Assembly: GCF_964199755.1 (NCBI RefSeq)
Contig: NC_133907.1
Span: 5,957,001-6,021,000, forward strand
Source: Larus michahellis
Taxonomy: Eukaryota; Chordata; Aves; Charadriiformes; Laridae
Reading direction: 5' to 3'
DNA: 64,000 bases
The position numbers were made by a program, and so were the translations under genes. Shown piece by piece: positions 13,801-28,800 of the stretch. Each line of letters opens with the position of its first letter. The stretch's first letter is position 1. The notes beneath the pieces were generated by a model. The model did no database searches. It was not told where the DNA came from and worked only from the letters and a program-made list of their open reading frames with translations.

Positions 13801-16800
13801 TCTTCAGCAGCACAATGCGCTACCCAGCTGCTGAGATCCTGGTTTAATCCTGAACACATCTGTCAGGGCGAGAGATTCAAGACCAAGCACTGCCAACAGC
13901 GAAGGCGCCTGGGCGAGGGTTTCAGTAGCCTGCGGCTCCCCACGACGACAGTGTGTAAGCAAGAAAAAGCCCTGCCCGATCACACATCCCCAAACCCAGA
14001 CAAAGGTAACACACGCCAGGGCAAAGGAAAGACACATTCAGCACCGGGCTTCAAGGGCATTTAACATTCATTTTCTGTGGCACTAGGCAGGGGAATCCAA
14101 GTTGTGATTATTTTGCTTTCCCAAGTTTCTAAGCCTTTCAGCTGCCAGAGTAATTACAAGGCAGGCCGCAGACCTACACTTAGTACACACCTGCCTGGAA
14201 TAAAATCAACTTAATTTTTTGTTTTTAAGCAAAAGGAATATAATTATGTTACTACCTATAGTGAGAAATTATAGGTTACTTCTGCTAACAAGTATACGAG
14301 GAGACACAGAGGGGTATCTGCACACTTACAAATCTGAGAGAGTATTTCTGTGATTCAGAGGCTTTCTAACCACGAAGACATTTAAGTGTGGAAGTGCTAA
14401 TGCCTTACTAACAGGGTTAGGAAAAAGCCAGAATCTGTTTGCTAAATTTCCTTCACTAGCTCTGTAGGAGAGCTGAACTATCATTTCCTTTCCTACAATA
14501 TTTTCCAGGGAATGTTTAGGCACCTTTTCACTCAAGACAGACTTAAACTGTGTACCTCACCGCCACAGGATGCTAAGAATATCAGAAAGTAATTTTGAAT
14601 TCAAAAGGCAATAAGATGAGTTCAAAGAGAAGGCCACCACCAGCAGCAGTTAAGCAAAGACATCACTTGAAACTCAAAATAGTGTTAGAGATGTAGGAAG
14701 AAAAGCATAAAATGTTTTTTATTAGTTTCCCTGCTCACTGATCAGCTTTTTACATTCCTAAAGGTCTTAGCCATGGACCAGAAATCCATCATACAGGAAT
14801 AACAGGAATGGAAAAAAGACACTTTCTACTATCAGATGTTTACAGTAGAAAGACAAGACAAAAGTATGTCCATTCAAATTAAAACCACAGAGGATACAAA
14901 CCCCGAATTCTAACTTTTTGTCCTTAACTTGGCTTCTCCAATGCGCACGCACACAGAACTGGCTTATTTTAAGCAAAGTTTTAAATTCATACTAACTGGT
15001 CCGTAGAAGGAAGGCAGAGCTCTAGCACTACTGATGCTTGAGCTAGAAACATAGTGGTATTGTGGCTACTGGGGACGACCACACCAGTGGCTGTAGCCCA
15101 GGTGCCGTTCTGTAGCGCTGGGAAGGGACCAACTCTGCAATAAAGACCACAGTTCTCACGGCAGGATCAGGGACATATTACCAAAAAAGAACTCCCATGA
15201 AACAAGTATTAACACAGGCATTAACGAAGACTCAACCTTAGATACTCTTCCAGGCAAACGCTACGAAAATGAGAGTACTTCTACTTACAGGCTTGCATCA
15301 CATTGTGTAGAGCTTCTTACACATAAAGCCAACTCCTTCAATTATGCTAATTTATAGTAAGTTAAAAGGGATATACTTCCCAGTTTGAGACAAGTTTTGA
15401 ATTCACTGTATTCACAAATGTTAGAACTTATCACAAAGATAACCTATACAAATGAGAAGAGCCAATAATAAATAGCCTTGGGCCTTTAATATCGTGCCAA
15501 ACGCTGTCTCAAGCACACCAGCTTCCAGAGCAGTGACCTGTCAGTTTTTATTGTGATATCTCCCAAATGACAACAGGAAAACAAGCTCACCTTCAGCCTC
15601 TTGAGCAACCACTGCATGAGGCCTTGCTGCGCAGCTTCTGTGCACATCTCGGGTCGGAACTCTGCCATGTTCTCAACGATTGCTGAGAAGAAAGACACAG
15701 AAAACGGCAGTTTTTCCCCACCTGCAGTTGAGGTCAGGCCTGTATCAACACTGCTTTGCCAGCTCCTTCCTAGGGCTGTACTGCTTTTCTCAAAATTACA
15801 TCTTATTCACAAAACTACCTTTTTTTTGAGTGAGACTTAAGCTCAGGTCTATGATACTCTCTCAGTTTTTACACTGCCCACACAGTCCATCCTCAGTGTG
15901 ACACCAGCTCCTGCTGGAAGAAGCCTAAGATACCTTCCCTTTACTCCAGCAGCAATTCTCACTGCACAAAACTAAACTAACAGCAGCAGCGGCAGTAAAA
16001 ATTCCAAAACTCGTGTTTCCAGTCTCTCTCATTCTTCCAGTCCTTGGGAGATTACAATCCCAAAAGACTGAAAGGAGCGGATGACGGTCTAAATGCCAGT
16101 AACAGCGACACACGGCAAAGCAGTTACTGCGCTGTGCAAAGACTGGGGAACAGAGAGGTAATGATGTACTTACATGAAATACAAATGTTTTACTACCTGA
16201 AAGTCAAATATATCGGTAAGACATAAACAGCTCTCATAGCGGAGTACGTAGAGCTCACAGATAAGTACACGGTAAACGCACAGGCAGTGGAGCACTCCTG
16301 CTGGTGCAGTGCACAGTTTCCTCCGTGGACCAGCACCTCCCTACGTAACCACCGTGGGAAGAGACACCCTACCAGCGGTCACGCAACACACGCCAGCTCA
16401 AGGGGATAGGCTTTACCGGGAGTTAAAGCTGTGCTCAAACAACAGCTGCACTAGGTTCTCTGCTCCAGTGTTGGCAGTTCAAGGTAGGGAGGAAAGGAAG
16501 GGGAGGGATAACCCACGCCCCTCTTTGTACAAAATATAGGAAGAAGCGAGAGGCTGCACAACAGCCACTTACCCAGCGTGTTGTGGACACCATCAGCTTC
16601 CTCCTTCACGCTTTCATCCAGGCGCTCCAAATTCTGGACCAGCAACGCCACGACCTGGCCCTCCACCTAAATCGCCGGGGTCATGGGAAAGATAAAAAGA
16701 TAAGAAAGGCGACTGAAAAAAGGAAGATTAAGGAGAAAGAACTGGGGGGGGGGGAATAAATAATAAAAATCAATAAGCCCCACTGAAAAAATCCTGCCAG

Positions 16801-19800
16801 ACGTGATCAGAAGACATTAACAGCCTTGCTCTAAAATCTCAGAGGAAACAGAAGAATCACCAAGTAAATCTGCCACTATGTTTGTCCTAATTAATTAAAC
16901 AACTTTTGTGATTCAGATTAAACAGAAAAACATCTGGAGGAAAACATGCACCTTGTCACAGTCTTATTTCCCGAACCAGCCTGATTGATTTATAATCCCT
17001 CAGAATTCTTAAGTGCGAGGCACCACAAACCACCACGGATGGGCTAGCTGTCAGCTCTGCAAGCAGCTCCACTTGCAGCTGCTTACTGCTGGTCTGCCTG
17101 TATTTTTGCTATTATCTTCCACTTTAATAGGTGCAAAAAGCTGAAGGAACAATGCTCACACACACAGATTCAAATCCAAAAGCTGAATTATCACCAGATG
17201 AAGCTTTGCATTTAAGTCCTAGCAAGAGGAATGTACCAAGTTGACTTCAGCAAGCTAACAAAAGCCAGACAAATCAACAGCAGGCGCAGGAACCCGCATC
17301 TGCAGGTGGAGCCTCCTAATCAAAAAGCTAACCCAAGTACGCTTCTAAAGCTGGGATTGGATAGAGTTCAGCTTGATTTTGGCTAACTTGCTATTGTGGA
17401 CATGAGCTTGGAAAAGTTAAACAAAATAACATTTCCAATTCAAACGCTGTTAACTAGCTTTAGGACCAGTGAACACATGGAAAAAATACAAGCATCAGCT
17501 GCTATGGAAGGTAGTGCAACAATCCTCACAGACATTCTATGTTATATCTGCTTTCCTTTAAAAAGAAAAAAGAAAATAATCTAAAAACCAGGTATCTAAA
17601 CATTTCTCCCAAGATACGCCTGACTTGTTTCTTTCAAAGGGGACAATAAAACATCTAAAACTTGGCTATTATCGGTGGGCTGGTGACAAGGAAAAGAGAA
17701 ACAGAACTTTGCTTGATTTACTACCTCTGCACATTCTATAGAAAACATCTTCTCAAGCAGTTCCTCTCTACCACTTCATCCATCCAGCAATCTTTCCACG
17801 AAGGCAGAGTAATTAAGAACAGCCCAGAGGCCAGCTGGAGGAACTCGGCTCCGGGCCACTGTCATTAACCTTTGGAAGGTAACGTTATAGTGACTGGACA
17901 AGAAGCATTGTAAGAGAAAACAGAGCAGCCAAACAAAGCAAACAAAAGAAAACCTGTAATTCCCCATCTTTCGATTTCAACATAATAGTTACAGAACAAG
18001 ACACAGCCACAGCGATTCACAAACGCAGCAATTCACTAGCAGAAGCTGCCCAAAGGTAGGACACACATGTAAATCTCAAGTTTTGCTGGGCATCGGTTCT
18101 CTGGAGGGTTTCTGCTCAGTTCAGCATCCTCCTCCCACAGCCAAGGAGCACAAAGGAGCTAGTGCAAACACCAGGAAAAGGCGAATTCCACCACAGAGAG
18201 TTACCAAGCAGGGAACACTTAAGACTAAGCAATGCATCTCCTACTGCATGTAGATCATTTTCCGGGGTTGTTTAATCTCTAGGCTAAGAAGGATCCTTAC
18301 CTCTAAACCCTCCTCCACCCTTAAAATGCATTAGCTCTGTTACACAAAAACTTTCGTGCTTTTACTTCTTCGTAAGAAAAATGCATACCCTCACTGTAAC
18401 AACAGATGTCACGGTTCAAGCACAGATATTTGGGGTTGAAACAAGAGTTACTGGGTAGAAGACTACTGGCCTCCCATGAAAGAGGTTAGACTGAACGATC
18501 ATAATGGCCCTGCTGTCCTTCAGATAACAATCTGAGCCCTGCCATAAACTTCAGTTTTTCATGGGTGAACAGAGGTCACCCTTTTCCACAAGAAGGAAGA
18601 AAAATGCAAATCATGCTCCTGTTCTCAATAGGATACTGTCCAAGTCACAAATATTACTTCACTCTCCCTCCCTGCACAAAAAAAATCTCCCAGCCTACAC
18701 AAACTTGCAATATGAGCGTGTTCCTTCCAAAAAAAAGAAGTGGTAGACAAGGTGCAAGAAGAACCTACTCTCCAAACTCTGGCACTGCACTACAAACACC
18801 CATCGTGGTCCTCAATGCTAATTCAGCTACAAGAGAGCAGGCCCCTGACCTGGATAACTTCATTGTGGTGTTGGCAACATGGATAACCACAGCTGCAGAA
18901 AGTGCGGCAGTTCAGAGTATTCGCTGCTGTGCTGTATAAGGCAGACGTTGTTCAGGCACTGAAATAATTTGGAATTTACTACTTACTAGAGCGTCTATGA
19001 GGACTTCAGCTCCTTCTTCACTCTCATGGAGAGTATCTATATCAGTCAGTTCTTGAAGCAAGTCTACCACAGCTATGGAAACATGTGCTAGGTGTTAAGG
19101 AAAACCAACACAGAGGCAAAGACATTTAATATCAAAAGCAGATTGCTCTTAGGCCAGCATGCTCATGACAGGATCCAAAACAAGTGGTTAATACATTACA
19201 GTAGTGGGGTACAGGAACACCAGAGCCAAGAGCACAGAGACTACTTCAGCAGACAGTCCTCGTAAGCACCAAAATCAGGGAATCCTAACAATTACAAAAG
19301 ATAAAACCAAGTATGATTGCATGCTTACTGCATCAGGCAATTTTACTGTTTCTTGATGATACTTATTTTATTTTTTCAAATCAAAATTGCTAGAGTTGTT
19401 ATAACTAGTCACCATCTTGAATTGTCAAGATTGAATACAAGCAAACAGAAATGAGTTACAATAATCTGATTTGGGCATCCTGCTCTCAGTGCTACCCCTG
19501 CTAACCTGATACGGCACGCACCTAACAAGGCCACTGCAGGAAGCAGGAGCGATCACCCCCTTCTGCCTGGCCCAATTAGGACAGCATGCTCCTCTAACCG
19601 CGGACCTCGCAGGAACAGCAGAGCTTCTGCCAGCCCAATTTTCGCTCATTAACTCTGGGCTACATAACACATGGTTCCCCTGACTGCTACACAGCTCTCT
19701 TGTACAACGAGACGTATTCCACCTCATTAGACCCACTTCCCTATTCTCTCAGACACGCTGATCAATCTTGCCCGAGTCCCACTGGGGTAGAACAAGATAT

Positions 19801-22800
19801 GCCGTTTTCTGCATGTCCTATATAACAACTTTGTGATGAATCTCTTTAAAATGCACAGGCTAACAATCCAGCCTCCCAGTTCTCCTATTTGTGCATTTGC
19901 TCAGACACACAAGCAGCAGTAGGAAAAGTATTTTCATCTATCTTTTCTTAGCAAGGTTTCAGTCGTGACTTACCTAGTCTCAGGAAAAACTGTAAGAGAG
20001 CTGCCTGTCCCTGTCCCAAGTTAACCTATGCCTAGGCAATGCAGAAGATGTGTATCAGTAAGACTGCTACTTACTTTGTGCTCTAGAGCACTCCTTAACC
20101 AAGTCAAAGATATCTACACATTTTCTTGATGGGTAGATGTCACTTCTAGTTACAACTGCCATGAGGAATCAAAGAGAAGGGTGGTTACTCCTCACTGGGG
20201 AGACAGTCACTCGTGCTTATGTAAAAACATGGTCAAAAAACAGGGTACAATTTTTAAAAGTTAAGAGAAAATAACCTGCCTTACATTTATTCTGCACGGA
20301 ATCAACTATTAATTAACAAAAGCTGGAGGAACTGGCCAATAGGAAACCCATCAAGTTCAACAAACACAAAATCCTGTACCTGGGAACAAGCCCATGAGCT
20401 GGGGCTGACTGGAGAGGTAAGCGTTGCAGAAGAGAACCTGGAAGTTCTGGTGGACAAGTTGAAGGTGAGTCGGCAGTGTGCCACTGCAGTGACGAAGGCT
20501 AAGCACAGACTGCACTGCATTAGCAAGAGCAAAACCAGTAGGTCAAGAGAAGGGATTCTGATGGGGTTTGATCAGCCCACAGAAGGGAGAGCTAAGGGAG
20601 GAACTAACTGAAGACTACTGCTACCTACCGGGTGCTATAAAGACAACTGAGCCAGATTTTTCTGGTGCAAAGCAAAGAATTCTAGCAATCAGAGGAGTTC
20701 ATCTTGCAGGGCACTCCTGTCTTGGAAGCTTCTGTTGAGGATTCCAGTGAGAGTATCAGTTGTCCTATAAAATTTAGGAAATAGAAAAGCAAAACCTCAC
20801 TGGAAGCTTTCCTGTCTTTCATTAACAAAATCTTGTTGGTGATCATCTTTCATTCACATGTTTTGTGTAAAACTGCATGAATCATTCAGCAGACTATTTG
20901 CTCCCCTTGGACGTTGCTTTTGTCTCCTTGCATTAGTCCCTCAAGACTACATTTAAATCACATCTGAAGAGCCATTTGTTTAGTTCTGTCCTTGAAGAGC
21001 TCATTTTTAAAATCTTTTTCCATTTGTTTTAACAAAAACGCATTACAAAACTTGAGCTGTATCAATTTAGTTTTATGTTTAGAGGTTTCACTTTAATAGT
21101 GTTTCTATTCTGTAGATAAGCAGCAGCAGCACAGTGGCGAGGCATTACTACAGCCTGTGTCCTGCTTCCAACGCATCTGAAAACACTTCAGCAGTTTTAT
21201 AAGAAATATATTTTTCCCAAAATTGCAATTCGCAGGCCAAATTTCTACCCGTAAACTAACTGACAGGCAAGTTGCAAACCAATTAAAAAGAGTTCACAGT
21301 GGAAATACTGACAAGTCCTTGACAGCAGCAGTGACCCTAGGACATAGCTTTTCATGGCTGAAAGGACAAAGCAAGCTGTATTCCTGCGCACTCTAGCCAT
21401 GAATCAGCTCTGCTATCCCAGTCAAAATCCTCATAGTTTACATTTTCCCAGGGAATGAGAAATTCAGTATAAGCTTTTAATGCCATGCACATAGTACACA
21501 CAAAAAGCCTGCGGTGCCTGGCAAGAAAATAAGTAATGAAACTATGGTAGCCACGAAACTCGTTATGCATGGTAGGTGTTTCCCACTGTACAACAGTAAA
21601 TTGTTAACAAACATTTACTTGAGAGTAATTTCCATTACAGAGCAGAGATAAGGAAAGCTGTGGTGTTCCTGCTTTGCAGGAACCAGCATTCTACCGCAGC
21701 CACGATCAGCTAGATATAAGTCAAAATACCCAAACACGTAAGCAGCGCTCTCTAATATAAGCTAGTATGCAATAAAATATTTATGTTTTGTTTTTATCTT
21801 CTGATCACTGCACCCACTTACAATTAAGAATTATGAATTCTTAATGCACATTACTACAAGGGAAAGTGATAAAAAAGAAAACCAAGATCTGTGCCTTGGA
21901 CCACAACATTTAGCACTTAACAATCCTTTTAACATTGTGTATTTCAAAACACTTCAGAAAAGCTGGTAAATATTATCTACTGCTTTTCACACAAAGAAAA
22001 GAAGTAAAGAATAAATTACTTCCCTAAGGTCACGAATCAATAAAAAAGTAAAACAAAAAGCCTCCTGTAGTCTCAAGTCTAAGTCCAGCGCCCTTTCCAC
22101 TGGGCTTCACTGCTCTCTCCATTCACTAATGTTTGTCAGGACACAGACCCACAATCTCTCAAATCACGACACGTTTTTTCAGCTTAACCTACTGTAGAAT
22201 ATTTTATAAGCAACGCAGGCTGATCTTTACCTTTAAGACTGCACAATGGTAAGCCACACATAGTTCTATTTATCGGCTGACAGCTAAGCATCGAGGCACA
22301 AGGATATTCAAAAGATGACATTGTTTTCGTTCAAAACTACCAAAATCTTTGACAGCATAGACAGAAAACTCTCTCTGAGATGTCCTCAGATCTTTAGAGG
22401 AGCACGGGACAGATGCATGTAGGGACCAAGTTCAGTGATACAAAAACTAACTGAGCATGGCAACGTCTCTGGATATTTGTGTAAGCAGAGGGGCTACCCA
22501 CAACCTCAAGCTCTGAGCACACCAAACTAAAGGCCTGGACACATGAAGAATTTATCACATTTACAAACTAAGGTGTAGCACTGTGGTGAGCTAGTTCATG
22601 GCAAACAGCTGAAAGCGTGACAGCTCAACAAAAAGGGGTAAATCGTTTTCTTTTTTATGGGGGACTATTCCAGACAAAGTCTCCACACAGTTCAAGGCTA
22701 TATGCTGCTAAGCCCATACTTTAGCTTTTCCTGTATTGTTCATCTGTTCACACTTGAACGCAGCCACTCAAACCTAGATGAAAGGTCCATAAAACAAGAA

Positions 22801-25800
22801 AGGAGAATAACAGCACTGAAAAAATTCAGAATCAATATTACTTGAACAAAGAAGGCTTTCACTTTGGAAAAAAAAAAAAAGAAAAGAAAAGAAAAGACAA
22901 GACATAAATTCAGTGTGGTGGGAAAGAAGAGAAAAAACACACACAGGAGCCTTGAAAGCAGGACATAAGTGATTACAGAAAAGCCTGCAGAAAGCCTCTC
23001 GCATGAGAGCTGCTTTAAAACTGAAGGATATCTGTGTTGTCGTGTCCCAGCAGCCCAAGGAGGGACTGCACAGCGTTGAGCTCCACCAGCAGGTGATACA
23101 GGTCAGGCATCGTCGCGATCACATGCATTTCCTGAATGATGTCGTTTAAATCCAGTTCGGACTCCATGAACCTGAGGCAAGATAAAAATGGTTAATAAAA
23201 AGGCAAAAAGTACGTCAGCTGTGCTCAATGCACAGCCCTTTTCAAAAAAGAGACCACCACCTTCCAGGAGATCCCAGGTAAGACTTGTCACCCCAGTTGC
23301 ACATGGCCCCGGCATTTCTGATCCTCTGTGGTCACGTCAATGTCACTGAGTCCAGAACTCCTAGAGACAATCTGTGCCTCATCCTGTCATACTCCTGCCC
23401 CGGGAAGCTTAATCATGTAGTAGGATAAGCCTTCCTACTATGTAATTTACATAGAGTAAATAAGTAGATTTGTTCCAGTTGTGTAAATCAGTTCTAGAAC
23501 TTTAAAAAAAATAAAATAAAATAAAATCAAGAGGTTGTAGCTACGTATGAAAAAAAAAAAAAACCAAACCCTGCAGATAAAATGAATTCTCCAGAGCGAT
23601 GCACCCTCCCTGCTACCCCATAGTAGTATGTGGGTTGTATTAGTCTGAAGTAAAATCCATAAAAAGAATTTTGGTAAGGGAAAGAACAGCAAACTGGACA
23701 AAAAAATAATGGCACTCAAACGTAGGGAGAAATTCATTTAATGTGAATAACAAAACCCCATGAAAGGAGGAAGAAGCTCACTAGAACCGCAGGTGTGGAA
23801 ACACACAGACCAAGTCTGGCTTTCAGACCCCATCCAGCCGTTTTGCTCACCACAGCATCAGAAAGCTCCACAGTATGAAATTATTTTCTTCCCACAGAGA
23901 CCACTAACTGCACACGCAAGCACAACACCTTCACGCAAAATGATGGCATGAAATCTTTAATTATTTGGAAAGCAAAACTCACCAATCCAGGATCTCAATC
24001 TGATTTGCAGCCCACCCCCCCAAACACCTACCACCCGCCTACCAGTGAGGAAACAGTGCAAAGGAGCCTCCTGAAAAATGACAGCGCGTGGCTGACGACC
24101 CTCCGATGCCAAGCTGACTGATGTTGGGAGAGAGTTCGTTAGTGCTCACTTTTGAGAGCCAAGCCACTTACTTAGATACCTAAACCAAAACTAATGAAAC
24201 CTTATTGAATTTGTGCACTCCCAAAATAAAAACAACATAAACTCCAGGTTTAGTACTGAAGTTTCACAATCTATCATATTAACAGCAGCAAGAATTTAAT
24301 AAACTAGAACTTTTCTCTTCATTGCTAATTATTCTCTTCATGCTGCCGGCCATATACCGGCCATCACCAGAGTTTCAATAATGCCATTTTTAATTAACAA
24401 AGTAGTTAGTTTCAAATAAAATTCAGAGGAACTACAGAGCAATAACTGCTGTTACATCAGCCTTATGTAACTGAAAATGTCTCTATATTCAAGAAATTGA
24501 TTTAGGGCTGAAACCTAAAGTCAGAGGAAAAAGGGGTAACAGAGAGGGGTCGAGCATAATCTTACTTCTCTGGATTGTCGGGAAACTTGATCCGCAGCTC
24601 CTGGTTTTTGTAAGATCTCTTCTCAAAGGTGAGAATCATCTTCTTCACTGAACTTTCATCCAAAGGTTCCTCCTAACCAAATTGGAAAGGGCAGAAAACA
24701 GAGCTTAGTATTTGGATGGTTGGAACAATTATCCCGCAAAAGGCAAAAGCGTGAGTACAGCAACACGGTGAGACTGCAGTCGGGCCTAGAACCTTCGGGA
24801 ACAAACAGCAATCCCTGAAAGTCTCACTGCAGAAAGCTGCCAAAAACCTCATACACCATTGCTATTCATCTATTGATTTATTCCAACTGTGACCTGAGCA
24901 AGCTCCCCACAGCAAAACTTTCTAAACCGGATTTTTATAAACCAGGGGTTTACCAATGGAAGGTTCTTTGGAAATAAACCAGAAGAGCTTCCCTACACTT
25001 TCTGAAACCGAGTATCAATGACAAAAAACCCCAGCTTTGCAATGGCTCATCTTCCTTGAGCTGTTCTTTCACACCTGCTATTACCTGGCACCATCAGTGT
25101 GTACTGAGGCTTTTTGCTTGTGACATATTAGGGTAAACCTGCATTAGCAGCTTACGCCCATGGATGGGTTCTTTTCAGAACTCCATTGTGCTATTTCTTT
25201 TTGTAGGTCTACATTTAACTGCCCTGAGTTTACGTTCTTTTGTATTTTCCTCACTTGGATAAGCTTTCACTTCTGTTTTAAAGTCTTTTTCTAAAGCAAA
25301 AAAAAAAAGAAAAAAAAAATCAATATTTTACTCTAGTACTTTCTTTTTATTTTTTAAATTCTTCTAAGGTGTATCTCAGTTGACATTACACATTTACTGT
25401 ACAGCAGTAATATAACTTTAGCTATCGCCCTAATACCCACAAACACGATTGTGTTATTTTCCTTGTTTCATAATTTTAATGCACTTCTTTAATGATATAG
25501 ATTTTATTGTGAAACCTCTTCCCTCTCCACTATTAAAGACAAGTAAAGAAAAGTTCTCAAAACAAATAATAAACGAGACTACTTCACATCTTAAGCCAGG
25601 TTTTGTGTCCCATCTCCTGTTCAGGATTAAATCAACAGTTGCTTCTGGCGTTGAAGATTCTTTGGTTAGTGACTAAACAGCAATCTTGTATGAGAGAGGA
25701 AATTTCTATTTCTTCAGCAAACTCCATTACAATAACACCACCAATCCAAGTCTTCCATTATTACTGGATTTCCTACATTCTCAAGCCCAACCTTTTTTAG

Positions 25801-28800
25801 CACCATCCCATTCAGGTAATCAATACTACAGCACCCAAACCATATTCTTCCTGCAACGGGATTTCAATGCACAAAGATACTGTCACACATGCTGACGTTG
25901 CTTCCTTCTATTTTATGTGATTCTTTTCTTTCTCTAACATATATCACTACAATATCTCCATTAGGATCAGCTTTGTATCTTGTATTTAATTTGCACTCAG
26001 TATTCAGTGTCCTACAGATCCGCTTCCTTCCATCAAAATTCCTGGTACAAAGTGCATTTTGATGGCACTTACATTAACTTCATTCCAAGACAATAAAAAA
26101 GAGATTCTGGTTCTAAAGAAACCCTGGACTCCCAGCCCTTAAAATGCCTGGATGGAAGAACTCCACTTGCCAAAGACGAGGGACTTGTACGCTGCAGGAA
26201 TCCACAAGATTCTGGCCAGTCAAGAGGACTTTTGGCTATGTCCATTCACCCTCACTGGAGCTCAAATGCTAAAGAAATCCTGCATCATCTTTCCCCTCTA
26301 TCAGCAACAACTGTAACGGCGGTAGCTCAACATCAAAAAACCGAGGGAGATTTTCAGACACGAATGCTAGCAATGCTGTATACAAAGGACAATGATATTT
26401 TACAAACCTACATGTCTCTGCAGTGGTGAATATCACTTGTTTTTTTATCAAACAGGACACATGCAGCAGGAAGCAAATATCTTCTAGATTTATACCAATC
26501 CATGTGTCACATTTATAAAGTGATCTTTTCCCTGGCCCTTGGCAGAAAGGCCAATGCTGCATTGGATTTCTGTCTCCAAGGCTTGAAATCATTTACCCTT
26601 GACAGCTGCTACCCCCCTCCTCTGACCCAAGACCTTTCTTGTATAGAAGAATGTTTGTTTATTTGCTGCTGCTGCACAGCTACAAAGACGGGGGGAGTGG
26701 AAGAAGCTGCATGGCTGGGGGTACCGATGAGAACAACAGAGTTAGGAAACTGCTTAGAATACAGAAACTATTTCCTAAAAATATATTTTAGAAGGTGATT
26801 TGGGTATTCGCAGCCTAAAATGGAGATTAGGCTTGAAAGCTTTCCCTTCCCCCTCCCTTTTGCCCCCCCCCTTAAACCTTCCGAGGATATCTTTGAAAAG
26901 CCCCATTTGAAATTAATGACTACCCCTGGGGCAGGAAAGTAAAACCATAACCTTAAGCTGTATGAGGCATGTGAAAATCACATTAGTCTCATCATCTACA
27001 TGGTAAGATGATGAAATCACAGAGAAGTGATTTAGTGTTTGCTTATTTCCCACTGCCTCCCCTTTCCCACAGGCCCCAGTGATTTACTTCCTCCTCTTCC
27101 TCTTCTCCATCCCTCTCAATTATCTGAAGAAGTTTCTTCTTCTCATCATCAGTTTCTTCCAGTGCAACAGACTCCTCTTCCCTGTGACGACTGTGCTCTC
27201 GTGCACTAGCTTGTTTCCGACGTGCTTTGATTTCTTCTTCCTCTTCATCACGGGGTCTTTTTGTCCCTCTGTTAGGCTAAAGTCAGAGAAATAAGGTGAA
27301 TGAATACAAGTCTTTTGTGACCCTCGCAAACCAGAACACCAATATTACAAGATGTAAGAATTTCCTCAGTATAAGTTGTTTAAAACATTTACTTACACAA
27401 CACTTAACAACTCTGAAAACTGAAAAGGAAATTAATTTAGTGAAGTGGAACATAACATGAGTAGATGAATGGCTCTGCCAAGAGCTATGTCAACATCCTA
27501 CCTTGTTTGATCTATGAACACGATTCACGGGAAAACATCTTCATAGGCAGCAAAGACGAGGATTTCAGAGACAAGAAGTGGCCAAACTGAACTGCTCAGC
27601 GGCTGTACAGCTGACCATCTCAAGGATCTGCAATCAGCTAAGTCAGCTGAGACGACCTCATGCTTTACAGATAGAAGACCAATGCGCTCAAGCAGATAGT
27701 AGCAAAAGAGAATTTTTTACCCACCTAGTATATGAACATTATATTGAATTCTTCTGTGCATCCTAACTTCACTTGACTTCCCCCATCCTTCTGTCTAAGG
27801 TTTGCTGACGCTTGAATGCAGAATCAGAGCCTAATTTAGAGTACGCAGGACAGGACTACTGTTGCTTGTTGCAATTCTGCAGGGGTTTGGCATCAGATTA
27901 AGCGGTGCCCATACCTTTATGGTTTGCTTGGAACAACCTATTATTTTATTCCACAATTTCTATTTAATTGTCAAAATTAAAGGTAACTTGCTAGGGACAA
28001 GAAAAAGTCCATTAACCCTAATCCCGCATTTTAATTTAGGTAAAAAGGGAAGAAAGCATTTGCAACAGAAGTAAAAATTCTTTCCCTTCAAAAACTACAA
28101 GGATATTAAATTTGGTCTCTCACATTTTTTTTGAAGGACAACCAAGCTGGAACAAGAGTACTCCATGCTCTCTAACTACAGGAAAACAAAGCTTAATTCT
28201 TTACTATTTAAAAGAAGCCTGTGTGCTAAGAGCAATGAAAACAATAAGAAAAATATTTTTACTTTCTATCAGCTGCTCAAGTTACCTGGTAGATGATTTC
28301 GTAACCCCACTAGGTCTAACATTTGTCCAGCCTATTTCACAAAACATTATCTGGCAGGAAGACCCCACTCTTCTGCTGTGTGGGACCCTTTGTCTAAAAT
28401 CATAACATTCACATCATGCTTTCAGGACCATAAGATAAGGTCTTTTAACTGAGATTTGGGTTCTACTGGGTTTTGATTCAAAGAAAGAAAGGTGCAGAGG
28501 GAACACGTGACAGTGTCCTTCTCCTGCCAGGTCCCGCACAAGTGTGGGTGTCAAGGTGGGAATTTCCAGCTCCCCAGCAGGTTGGGAACTTCTGGGCCCC
28601 AGAGTGCAATAAATCAGTCAGGCTTATAAGGCAATCCCACCGTGATTCAATTACAGTGCACATGCTGCAGACCAGCTACAACTGCTTCTCTGCACATCCC
28701 AGAGAGCATTTAGGTATTTATTTATTTCAATACAAATGAAAAGCTAGCAAATGAAAGCTCTACTCTCAAGAAAACTCTACTTTCAGAAGAGATGTTAAAA

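Larger units (their letters stand above)
19085..23031 (-). other. CTNNBL1: CTNNBL1 intron 4, U12-type AT-AC intron
   Basis: The intron starts with ATATCCTTC (23031 downwards) and ends with TAGCAC (to 19085). A branch-site match TTCCTTAAC at 19102-19094 lies about ten nucleotides before the AC end. These are the three signals of a minor-spliceosome AT-AC intron: donor consensus ATATCCTT, branch TTCCTTAAC, short branch-to-acceptor distance, no long pyrimidine tract. The flanking exon frames confirm the boundaries. The intron also hosts a CR1 fragment and a MIR-like SINE. Confidence 0.95.

Noticed and set aside
13147-16755. Runs of G at 13147-13160 and near 16745 as G-quadruplex or regulatory sites
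   Set aside because: Single homopolymer runs in introns with no further evidence.
26930-27050. Possible further MIR fragment
   Set aside because: Only one short block (CACAGAGAAGTGATTTAG) fits; too little to support.
28490-28740. Possible LTR-like segment in CTNNBL1 intron 1
   Set aside because: Composition and a TATA-like CTTATAAG on the minus strand suggested it, but I see no paired terminal repeat, target duplication or internal region.
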